DNA from: Chloroflexota bacterium
GTDB lineage: Bacteria; Chloroflexota; Dormibacteria; CF-121
Assembly: GCA_005880875.1 (NCBI GenBank)
Contig: VBJI01000083.1
Coordinates: forward strand, 1 to 48,452
Length of the DNA: 48,452 bases
Reading direction: 5' to 3'
Part shown: positions 22,073 to 28,079 of the stretch, piece by piece
Layout: every line of letters starts with the position of its first letter
How positions within the stretch are numbered: the stretch's first letter is position 1
The notes under the pieces: generated by a model
Told to the model about the DNA's origin: nothing
Databases searched by the model: none
The model's input: the letters and a program-made list of their open reading frames with translations, nothing else
Translations under genes and position numbers: made by a program

Positions 22073-22907
22073 CGGCGACTTCGGACCACGGCTGCTTTGT
22101 CCATGCGGCCGACTCGTATTTGGAGCGGCGCAGGTCCCCCGCCGCGGCGAGCTCATCCGGTCTGAGCCGCCCCGCCGTCACGCTGACGCCAAACTGTCGG
22201 CCGAAGGCCGCGGCGAGCGAACCGGCGAGGCGGGCCGGGTCCAGATCATCCACCTCGGCGAGCCCGGCCACGGCGGTCTCGAGTCGCCTTCGCCCGACCT
22301 CCCCCCGAGCCTCCGGGTTGAGCCGCAGGCATCCCAGAATGGTGTCGATCTGCGGCTCGATGACGATGCTCCCGTGCTGCAGCAGGGCGCCGGCGCGGCG
22401 TACCTGGGCGCTGCCAACCAGCTTCCGGCCGCCCAAAAGGATCTCATGGGCCGAGGGACGGTCGAAACAGATCGGACCGCGATCGTCGACGGCCGGCCCC
22501 GCGGCGACCGGCGCCAGGGTCGCGGGGACGCCGAGAAACACGAGGCCGGCCTGCAACGCCAGACTCAATCGGTGGTAAGAGGGGACGATGCCAGCCTCGT
22601 GGCCCAGCACTGATGCCGGCAGCGCCACACTGTAGGTCAACTCGCGATCGTGAAGGATAGCCCGTCCTCCGGTCGGGCGGCGAACGATGTCAACGCCGCG
22701 AGCCCGGCAACCCTCGACATCCACGATCTCGAAGGATTGAAAATAGCCGAGGGATAAGCAGGCCGGCGTCCAACCATAACAGCGCAGGGTTGGCTGCGAA
22801 CGGCCCGCCGCAACCGCATCGAGCAATGCCTCATCGACTGCCATGTTCCAAGCGCCGCTCGCCGGCTCATCGACGAGTAGGCGCCAGGTCTCAGTCGTCT
22901 TCGTCAC
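22050..22907 (-). CDS. lipM: Octanoyltransferase LipM / lipoate-protein ligase A family
   Basis: A 285-residue BPL/LplA-fold enzyme. VRRPTGGRAILHDRELTYSV is the acyl-AMP/octanoyl pocket signature, and PICFDRPSAHEILLGG places a cysteine at the position of the LipM catalytic Cys. It is followed by RKLVGSAQVRRAGALLQHGSI, also as in LipM. This favours transfer of octanoate from ACP to lipoyl domains over ATP-dependent lipoate ligation. The ATG at 22907 overlaps the preceding small gene by four bases, and it ends the minus-strand run coming from ychF. Confidence 0.85.
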   Translation of the reverse strand: MTKTTETWRLLVDEPASGAWNMAVDEALLDAVAAGRSQPTLRCYGWTPACLSLGYFQSFEIVDVEGCRARGVDIVRRPTGGRAILHDRELTYSVALPASVLGHEAGIVPSYHRLSLALQAGLVFLGVPATLAPVAAGPAVDDRGPICFDRPSAHEILLGGRKLVGSAQVRRAGALLQHGSIVIEPQIDTILGCLRLNPEARGEVGRRRLETAVAGLAEVDDLDPARLAGSLAAAFGRQFGVSVTAGRLRPDELAAAGDLRRSKYESAAWTKQPWSEVAGKTTRTR

Positions 22908-23185
22908 TCGCCGACGAAGGAACCATCCGGCGCCACGATGAAGCTTTCGGCCATTGGAGAAAGCGCACGCCAGCCACCGTCGTCGATCAACACCATGATG
23001 CGAAGGTCATGCCCCTTCCTATCGTCCCAGACGGCCTCCTTTTCGATTTGATATGTCACACCGGACCTCCCCTGGACAGTGGATACCTCGGGTGCGTCCA
23101 GCAGCTGTTCCAGCTCAGACCGACTCCTGGCGCGCAGCTCGCGTACCGTGGTCTCGAGCAGTTGCCGAGCCTCCTCCTTGTTCAT
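22904..23185 (-). CDS. Conserved-looking small soluble protein of unknown function
   Basis: A 93-residue protein with an N-terminal helix (MNKEEARQLLETTVRELRAR) and a beta-rich remainder (VTYQIEKEAVWDDRKG, RIMVLIDDGGWRALSPM, ESFIVAPDGSFVGE). No signal peptide or membrane segment, and no family I can name with certainty. It lies three bases after ychF and overlaps lipM by four bases, so it is translated within that operon. Confidence 0.75.
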   Translation of the reverse strand: MNKEEARQLLETTVRELRARSRSELEQLLDAPEVSTVQGRSGVTYQIEKEAVWDDRKGHDLRIMVLIDDGGWRALSPMAESFIVAPDGSFVGE

Positions 23186-23188
23186 GCT

Positions 23189-24286
23189 TCAGACGTTGAA
23201 GCGAAAGAGACAAACATCGCCGTCCTTGATCACATAATCGCGGCCTTCGAGCCGCACCTTTCCGCGCTCCCGGGCCGCGGCATAGGAACCGGCCGCGATC
23301 AGGTCATCGTAAGCGACGATCTCGGCTTTGATGAAGCCCCGCTCGATGTCGCTGTGGATCACGCCGGCCGCCTCGGGCGCCTTGGCCCCCTGACGAACCG
23401 TCCAGGCCCGGACCTCAGGATCGCCGGCTGTCAGGAAGGTGACGAGGTTGAGCAAACGGTATGCGGCGTGGATGAAGGTCGGGAGCGCCGCCTCTGTCAG
23501 ACCCGCGTCTTCGAGGAACACGGCAGCCTCCTCGTCCGGCAGTTCACGGATCTCCGCCTCCAGTCGTGCGGACAACGGGATGACCTCGGCATGCTCGGCG
23601 GCGGCTTCGCCGCGGAGGGCTTGCAGCTCGGGGGACTCTTTGCCAATCTGATCCTCACCGATGTTGGCGACGTACAGGACGGGCTTGGCGGTGAGAAAGG
23701 AGAAGCTCTTGAGGAGTTTGGCCTGCTCGGCGTCGAAGCTCAAGGTGCGAATTGGTTTGCCTTCATCGAGGTGAGCGGCCAGCCGGTCGAGCAGGTCGAG
23801 CTCCTCCTTCTCCTTGGCCCCTGGCTTGAGGCGGGCGGTGCCGGAAATCTTCTCCCGCCGCTTGTTGACTACGTCGAGGTCGGCCAGCGCGAGCTCGAGG
23901 TTGACCATCGCCATGTCACGACGCGGGTCTAGCTTGGCATCCACGTGCTGAACATTCGGATCGCTGAAGGCGCGCACCACCATGGCGAGGGCATCGAGCT
24001 CGCGGATGTTCGAGAGAAACTGATTTCCCATGCCCTCGCCGCGGCTGGCTCCGGCGACCAGGCCGGCCACGTCCACGAACTTCATGACCGTGGGCGTGAC
24101 CTTTTTCGGGTGATACATGTTGGCCAGCACGTCGAGTCGCTTGTCCGGGACCTCCACCATCGCGGTGTTCGGTTCGACCGTGCTGAAGGCGTACGAGGCT
24201 ACGCCCGCACCGGCGCGGGTTAGCGCATTGAACAATGTGGTCTTCCCGACATTGGGAAGACCAACGATTCCGACGCCGAGGCTAAT
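23189..24286 (-). CDS. ychF: Redox-regulated ATPase YchF, apparent ATT start
   Basis: About 365 residues, the usual length. The protein begins ISLGVGIVGLPNVGKTT, so G1 (GLPNVGKT) is at residues 9-16, followed by DVAGLV, the YchF-specific ANIGED in place of the GTPase NKxD (favouring ATP), and the C-terminal TGS domain ending YVIKDGDVCLFRFNV. The first ATG/GTG/TTG in frame is TTG at 24235, which would cut off the P-loop. Upstream, the frame is closed by a TAG at 24296-24298, and no ATG, GTG or TTG lies between. The codon where homologues have the initiator Met (MSLxVGIVG) is ATT at 24286. TAGCAT lies six bases before it. Either ATT starts translation or one base was altered. Confidence 0.9.
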   Translation of the reverse strand: MSLGVGIVGLPNVGKTTLFNALTRAGAGVASYAFSTVEPNTAMVEVPDKRLDVLANMYHPKKVTPTVMKFVDVAGLVAGASRGEGMGNQFLSNIRELDALAMVVRAFSDPNVQHVDAKLDPRRDMAMVNLELALADLDVVNKRREKISGTARLKPGAKEKEELDLLDRLAAHLDEGKPIRTLSFDAEQAKLLKSFSFLTAKPVLYVANIGEDQIGKESPELQALRGEAAAEHAEVIPLSARLEAEIRELPDEEAAVFLEDAGLTEAALPTFIHAAYRLLNLVTFLTAGDPEVRAWTVRQGAKAPEAAGVIHSDIERGFIKAEIVAYDDLIAAGSYAAARERGKVRLEGRDYVIKDGDVCLFRFNV

Positions 24287-24292
24287 CGGCCA

Positions 24293-24298
24293 ATGCTA
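24293..24298 (-). promoter_or_regulatory. -10-like TAGCAT before ychF
   Basis: TAGCAT ends six bases before the ATT codon at 24286, the spacing found before other probable leaderless starts here. No -35 match is apparent, and ychF may also be read from the upstream ssb operon, so this is tentative. Confidence 0.3.
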
Positions 24299-24302
24299 CA
24301 CA

Positions 24303-24347
24303 CGCGGGAATCCCGCGGCCCTGACCACGCGGGAAATCCCACGACCC
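24303..24347. repeat. Palindrome and imperfect direct repeat upstream of ychF
   Basis: CGCGGGAATCCCGCG (24303-24317) is a 15-base palindrome with one central base. A diverged copy (CGCGGGAAATCCCACG) starts 25 bases further on, within a longer imperfect direct repeat of CACGCGGGAA(A)TCCC(G/A)CG(G/A)CCC. It lies between the 44-residue ORF and ychF and could be an operator or an intercistronic RNA hairpin. Confidence 0.5.
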
Positions 24348-24355
24348 AGAGTGCG

Positions 24356-24490
24356 TCAGTACTCGAGCGGATCTATCGGATCGATCAGGTCGCCGCGATA
24401 GCTGCGGTTTGGCAGCAGGTACCCGAGGTCATCAGTCGCCTCGTCATACGTGGGGTCGTCCGGATCATCAGGATGCGGCTCGGGGATCAT
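24356..24490 (-). CDS. 44-residue acidic small protein downstream of ssb
   Basis: A small ORF with GGAG five to eight bases before its ATG, starting 12 bases after the ssb stop. It is rich in acids and prolines (MIPEPHPDDPDDPTYDEATD, then a tyrosine-containing end RGDLIDPIDPLEY), with no membrane segment. It is in the same frame as ssb, so read-through of the ssb TGA would append it to SSB as an acidic tail. That is notable because this SSB lacks the usual acidic tip. I do not recognise a family. Position in the operon and the ribosome binding site are the support for coding. Confidence 0.6.
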   Translation of the reverse strand: MIPEPHPDDPDDPTYDEATDDLGYLLPNRSYRGDLIDPIDPLEY

Positions 24491-24502
24491 GCTCCCTGCT
24501 CC

Positions 24503-24892
24503 TCAGGCGCCCACCGGCTCGGCGACCGGCTGGACGGATTCGGTGACGGATTCGGTGACGGATTCGCTCTTCGGGCTCAGCATCTTCATCTGGTCCATCA
24601 CGACCTCGGTGGTGTAGCGGCGCAGGCCGTCTTTGCCGTCCCACTCGTGGCTCCGCAGCCGGCCCTCGGCGTAGATGAGTTTGCCGCGGGTCAGGAATTC
24701 CTGGCAGATGGTGGCCAACCGGTCAAACGCGACCAGCGAGTGGTACTGGACGTCCTCCTGCCGGTTTCCGTCGTCACCCTTCGAGTAGCTGTTGGTTGCC
24801 AGGCGGAGTTTCGCGATGGTGAGGCCCTTTGGGCTGGTCACCATTTCCGGATCGCGGGTCAGTCGGCCGACCAAAATCACACGGTTGACCAT
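24503..24892 (-). CDS. ssb: Single-stranded DNA-binding protein, without acidic tip
   Basis: A 129-residue OB-fold SSB: MVNRVILVGRLTRDPEM, GLTIAKLRLATNS, VQYHSLVAFDRLATICQEFL, LIYAEGRLRSHEW and TTEVVMDQMKML are all canonical. The tail is short and ends QPVAEPVGA, lacking the conserved DDDIPF tip that recruits partner proteins. The tail is encoded by a 12-bp tandem repeat. The frame is open upstream to 25183, but that part overlaps the M23 gene; the ATG at 24892 has GGGAG upstream. It sits in the TrbL/M23 operon, not beside rpsF/rpsR/rplI, so it may be an accessory SSB. Confidence 0.93.
   Translation of the reverse strand: MVNRVILVGRLTRDPEMVTSPKGLTIAKLRLATNSYSKGDDGNRQEDVQYHSLVAFDRLATICQEFLTRGKLIYAEGRLRSHEWDGKDGLRRYTTEVVMDQMKMLSPKSESVTESVTESVQPVAEPVGA
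24533..24565. repeat. 12-bp tandem repeat in the ssb tail
   Basis: GACGGATTCGGT occurs twice perfectly and a third time truncated to nine bases. On the minus strand it encodes repeated S/T-E-S-V units in the SSB C-terminal tail. Copy number could vary between strains and change tail length in steps of four residues. Confidence 0.85.
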
Positions 24893-24932
24893 CTCGTTCT
24901 CCCTTCCAATTTGATCCTGGAGTGAGCAGCGA

Positions 24933-25508
24933 TTAGTGGTGTTGGCTGGTAGGGACCACCTCCCTTGCATCGAGCAGCGGGAGTGGATCGACCGGCACGC
25001 CTGCGATGCGCACCTCGAAATGGAGGTGCGGTCCGGTACTGTTGCCGGTCGATCCCATGAGGGCGATCGCCTGTCCCGCGGCAACGACGTCGCCCGACTG
25101 CACGAGCGGCCAGTCGAGGTGCCCGTACAGCGTGCTGAGCTGGGGATCGCGCATGACCAGCAGGTACAGACCGTAGCCGCCACGCTCTCGGTGAAGACTG
25201 ACGACGCCGCCCGTCGCTGCGTAGACGGGCGTGCGGAGTGGCGCGGCCAGGTCGATGCCGCAGTGGAAATGGTGACTGGGGCATGCCGAGGACCACGGCT
25301 CGATCTCCAGCGAGGTGCAGCCGAAGGCCTGGGTCAAGGTGGCACCCCGCACCGGGGTGGTCAGCGAGCCGGGTCGCGACTGCTGCGCCTGCACCACCAT
25401 CCCGGCGAGCAGGAGGGGCACCGCCGCGAAGGCGGCACCGATCGCGAGCAACGGGCGTCGCCACGACCAGGCGAGCAGCGCGAGTCGACCTCCGGTGAAT
25501 AGCGTCAT
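24933..25508 (-). CDS. M23-family peptidoglycan endopeptidase
   Basis: A 191-residue protein with an N-terminal signal-anchor (RPLLAIGAAFAAVPLLLAG) and a LytM/M23 domain. Zinc ligands appear in HCGIDLAAP (H82, D86) and GPHLHFEV, with the catalytic His in STLYGHLDW. It should cut peptide cross-links in the cell wall from the outer membrane face. The ATG at 25508 overlaps the TrbL-like gene by four bases (ATGA). In secretion and conjugation clusters such enzymes open the wall for the channel, which would fit its neighbours. Confidence 0.92.
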   Translation of the reverse strand: MTLFTGGRLALLAWSWRRPLLAIGAAFAAVPLLLAGMVVQAQQSRPGSLTTPVRGATLTQAFGCTSLEIEPWSSACPSHHFHCGIDLAAPLRTPVYAATGGVVSLHRERGGYGLYLLVMRDPQLSTLYGHLDWPLVQSGDVVAAGQAIALMGSTGNSTGPHLHFEVRIAGVPVDPLPLLDAREVVPTSQHH

Positions 25509-26380
25509 GCGTGCGACGCTCGGGTGGTGCCCATCGCGCTCTTGATTCCCTTCTTGACCATGCTCTCGGCGAAGTGCTCGGTCTTGCCCTCAAGGTGGGC
25601 GGAGGCGTTCATCAGGCCCGGGACTTTGATCAGGAGATAGAGCACGGCCACGCCGTAAAGCGCCTCAACCGGTCGCCCGCCAACCTGGTCGGCGAACAGA
25701 CTGGCGAAGCGCAACACCAGCACCTGGCCGAACTGCATGAAAACGGTCAGCAGAAAGAGACGCAGCCAGGACTGCGCATAGCGTTTGGTTTCCGGAAGGA
25801 TCATGCAGATGGCGGCCAGTGGGACGACCCCCAGCAGCACCGCGAGCAGGGCGAAACGCACGACGTAGGTCAGGGCAACGATCACGAGCATCACGGCGAT
25901 CGCGAGACGGATGACGATCTGAAAGAGCGGCTGGCCGAACGCACTGTTCATGGCGAACGTCCAGGGGAAGCGCGGCGAGCCACCCGGGAACGGCTGGGTC
26001 CACACGGTGTGGACCATGGCGTTGTTGAGGTCGATCGCCATCTGGCCGAACATCAGGCCGAAGTGCGCCATCACGATGGCTGCCATGGCCCGGGGCAGCA
26101 TGACTTTCAACGTGTAGTGCGGTCGAAACGAGGTGTGCTCCCACTGGCTCCGAAAGAATGCCCAGGTGAACACCAGGACCAGCAACAGGTCCGCCATGGC
26201 CAGCGTGAGATGAAACATCGCTTGCAGGGCGGGCTCCTCGGTCAACGGCCGGGGCGTCAGCGTCGACAGGTCGTGCGTACTCAGCAGATAGGTCTCGACC
26301 GTTCCCGCCACCGAGTCGCGGACGTCGTTGATCAGGTTGTTGAAGAACCCGGTGACCAGGCCGGAGAAGATCTCTAACAC
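25505..26380 (-). CDS. TrbL/VirB6-like polytopic membrane protein
   Basis: A 291-residue protein with about six membrane helices after an amphipathic start (LEIFSGLVTGFFNNLINDV). A large loop between helices 2 and 4 contains MAIDLNNAMVHTVW, and the C-terminal part ends in a hydrophilic helix (MNASAHLEGKTEHFAESMVK). This architecture, with the N-terminal FxNxL segment and VVRFALLAVLLGVVPLAAI block, resembles TrbL/VirB6-type channel proteins of type IV secretion systems. The resemblance is by pattern only. Start GTG at 26380, no clear ribosome binding site. Confidence 0.6.
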   Translation of the reverse strand: MLEIFSGLVTGFFNNLINDVRDSVAGTVETYLLSTHDLSTLTPRPLTEEPALQAMFHLTLAMADLLLVLVFTWAFFRSQWEHTSFRPHYTLKVMLPRAMAAIVMAHFGLMFGQMAIDLNNAMVHTVWTQPFPGGSPRFPWTFAMNSAFGQPLFQIVIRLAIAVMLVIVALTYVVRFALLAVLLGVVPLAAICMILPETKRYAQSWLRLFLLTVFMQFGQVLVLRFASLFADQVGGRPVEALYGVAVLYLLIKVPGLMNASAHLEGKTEHFAESMVKKGIKSAMGTTRASHA

Positions 26381-26422
26381 GATGGCGACCGGCTGAGCGA
26401 GATTGCAACAGGACGGCGGTCC

Positions 26423-26653
26423 TTAATGATTAACCGAGTCAACGAGCACGCGGACCAGGAGGCCAGCCATCTCGACACCAATGGTGCCGAAGACGATGCG
26501 ACCGATCCAGCGTTTGGCCTCCATCACACTCCGGGGCTCGATCGCCACCATCTTCCAGATGAAAGCGCAGACGAAGGCGAGCGCCCCGATGCTTCCGGTC
26601 AACCCCTGCGCATAGCTGGTCCACAGCTCGATCAGATGTTTGAGTTGGTCCAT
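26423..26653 (-). CDS. Two-helix small membrane protein, VirB2/pilin-like in shape
   Basis: A 76-residue protein with two membrane helices (YAQGLTGSIGALAFVCAFIW and IVFGTIGVEMAGLLVRVLV) joined by a short basic loop (EPRSVMEAKRW). This is the shape of VirB2/TrbC pilins, and of holins, but no diagnostic residue is present. The ATG at 26653 shares one base with the stop of the preceding gene. It precedes the TrbL-like gene by 42 bases. The open frame reaches 26737 but that portion overlaps the upstream gene. Confidence 0.65.
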   Translation of the reverse strand: MDQLKHLIELWTSYAQGLTGSIGALAFVCAFIWKMVAIEPRSVMEAKRWIGRIVFGTIGVEMAGLLVRVLVDSVNH

Positions 26654-27015
26654 CAGCGCTTTTTTTCCAGCTGCTCGGTGACGCGAGCTTCGACGAACCG
26701 CTCGATGGCGCCGGTCAGCCGCTGCAGAATGTCCCACTGATCGATCAGCAGGTTGCGATCCTGCTGACCGAATTTCTGGAAGAGCTCAGGGCCGAGCGCT
26801 GGACGGGCCGTGGGGGCCGCCGGCGCGGGCCGCGCGGGGAGCAGCGGGGTCACGACGGTCGGAATCACCGCGGGGCGACCGATGGGCAGCGTGAGCGGCG
26901 GCGGCCGAAAGGCGACCCGATGCGGTTGCATGGCGAGATGCAGGCCGACCCCCGTAAAGGCGGCCAGCAGCGTGACCTCGCCACCGATCAGGGCGAGCTT
27001 CCAGGGTGGGCGCAT
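26653..27015 (-). CDS. Single-helix anchored protein with proline-rich stalk
   Basis: A 120-residue protein: a short basic start (RPPWK), one membrane helix (LALIGGEVTLLAAFTGVGLH), a proline/alanine-rich stalk of about 50 residues, and a C-terminal helical segment (QWDILQRLTGAIERFVEARV). The ATG at 27015 has GAGGAG seven bases upstream; an earlier ATG at 27048 is in frame but less well placed. No family recognised. It is the first gene of the operon leading to the two-helix protein, TrbL-like protein, M23 peptidase and SSB. Confidence 0.65.
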   Translation of the reverse strand: MRPPWKLALIGGEVTLLAAFTGVGLHLAMQPHRVAFRPPPLTLPIGRPAVIPTVVTPLLPARPAPAAPTARPALGPELFQKFGQQDRNLLIDQWDILQRLTGAIERFVEARVTEQLEKKR

Positions 27016-27056
27016 AGAGGACTCCTCGAACGGCTTGGCGGGCGGCAACGCTTGCC

Positions 27057-27085
27057 ATCCTTACACAGATCTGTATATTTGTCAA
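27057..27085 (-). promoter_or_regulatory. Promoter with palindromic operator for the TrbL-like/ssb operon
   Basis: On the minus strand TTGACA (27080-27085) is followed 16-17 bases later by a weak -10 (TAAGGAT region, 27057-27063). Between them lies the perfect palindrome ACAGATCTGT (27065-27074), extending imperfectly to 16 bases. A repressor bound there would block the promoter. The patch is strikingly AT-rich for this genome. Confidence 0.55.
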
Positions 27086-27094
27086 GACGAACAA

Positions 27095-28012
27095 CTAGTG
27101 AGCCAGCGCGGCCTCCAGGGCTTGGCGGAGCCCGCCCAGGCGAAATTGGAAGGCTAGGGCCTCGGCAGCCGCCGGCCGGGCATGCCGGCCATCCAGCAGC
27201 AGGTGCGCCTGCTGACCGAGAGCCAGGCGCAGCACCGGCGCCGGGGCGGGAATCATCGACGGACGATGCAACACCTGTCCGATTTCCCGGGCGAGCTCGC
27301 GCTCGGGGCGGACGTCGGGTGCGACGGCGTTGACCGGTCCGTTCAGCCGACCATCGTCCAGCGCGAGCCGATAGAGCCCGACCAAATCGTCGATGTGGAT
27401 CCAGGTGAACCACTGACGCCCATCGCCCAGCGGGCCACCGGCGAACAGCCGGAACGGCAGGATCAACAGTTGGAATGCCGGCGCCCCAGGTCCGAAGACC
27501 ATCGCCGTCCGCATACGGACCACCCGCATCCCAAGCGGCTCCGCCTTCGAGGCGGCGGTTTCCCACTGCTCGCAGACGCGGGCCAGGAATGAATCACCCG
27601 CAGAGCTCTCCTCGGTCATCACCTCGTCGCCGCGGTCTCCGTAGTAATCGATTCCTGACGCACTGACGAGCACCTTGGGACGGCGATCCGGCGGAGTGCG
27701 CTCGACACCCTGCACGATCGCCATGGTTGCGGCGAGCCGGCTGGACAGGATCTCCGCCATGTAGCGGCGGGTCCAGCGAAGGCCGCCAATGCTCGTGCCG
27801 GCCAGATTGACGATGCCTTGGGCACCGTTGAGCTCGCTGACCCACCCACCGTCCGCACTACGCGCGTCCCAGCTGACCATCCGCGGGCCCGCAGCGCCAT
27901 CCACGTGCGCCGAGCGGCGGGTCAGGATGACGACCTCGTGGCCATCCCGCACGAGGGCTGCGGAAAGATGGCGCCCAATGTAGCCCGATCCCCCGGCGAT
28001 CAGGACTTTCAT
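27095..28012 (-). CDS. TIGR01777-type NAD(P)-dependent epimerase (YfcH/SDR39U1-like)
   Basis: A 305-residue extended SDR. It opens with the nucleotide-binding MKVLIAGGSGYIGRHL, then IVNLAGTSIGGLRWT, SRLAATMAIVQG, SASGIDYYGDRGDEVMTE (Tyr of the active site), RTAMVFGPGAPAFQLL and the WFTWIHIDDLVGLY block characteristic of TIGR01777. The C-terminal extension (LGQQAHLLLDGRHARPAAAEALAFQF) is the DUF1731-like part. The substrate of this family is not settled. It is transcribed alone, upstream of nothing on its strand. Confidence 0.92.
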   Translation of the reverse strand: MKVLIAGGSGYIGRHLSAALVRDGHEVVILTRRSAHVDGAAGPRMVSWDARSADGGWVSELNGAQGIVNLAGTSIGGLRWTRRYMAEILSSRLAATMAIVQGVERTPPDRRPKVLVSASGIDYYGDRGDEVMTEESSAGDSFLARVCEQWETAASKAEPLGMRVVRMRTAMVFGPGAPAFQLLILPFRLFAGGPLGDGRQWFTWIHIDDLVGLYRLALDDGRLNGPVNAVAPDVRPERELAREIGQVLHRPSMIPAPAPVLRLALGQQAHLLLDGRHARPAAAEALAFQFRLGGLRQALEAALAH

Positions 28013-28079
28013 CCCTATTACTATGCTCCGCTCCTCGAGGCGGCAGGGCGATCAGTCGCCGACCTGATGTTCGAGCGGC

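Noticed and set aside
21881-22156. Extended N-terminus for the small tail-anchored protein
   Set aside because: It would run through the lipM 3' end and the RNA candidate, with random-looking sequence; the basic start at 21880 is more natural.
24480-24510. Selenocysteine insertion at the ssb TGA
   Set aside because: The bases after the TGA form only a weak four-pair stem and lack a SECIS-like loop; a separate ORF with its own ribosome binding site explains the frame more simply. Kept only as a testable alternative.
24893-25183. Upstream extension of the ssb frame
   Set aside because: Overlaps the M23 gene out of frame; the canonical SSB start MVNRVILVGRL with a ribosome binding site is at 24892.
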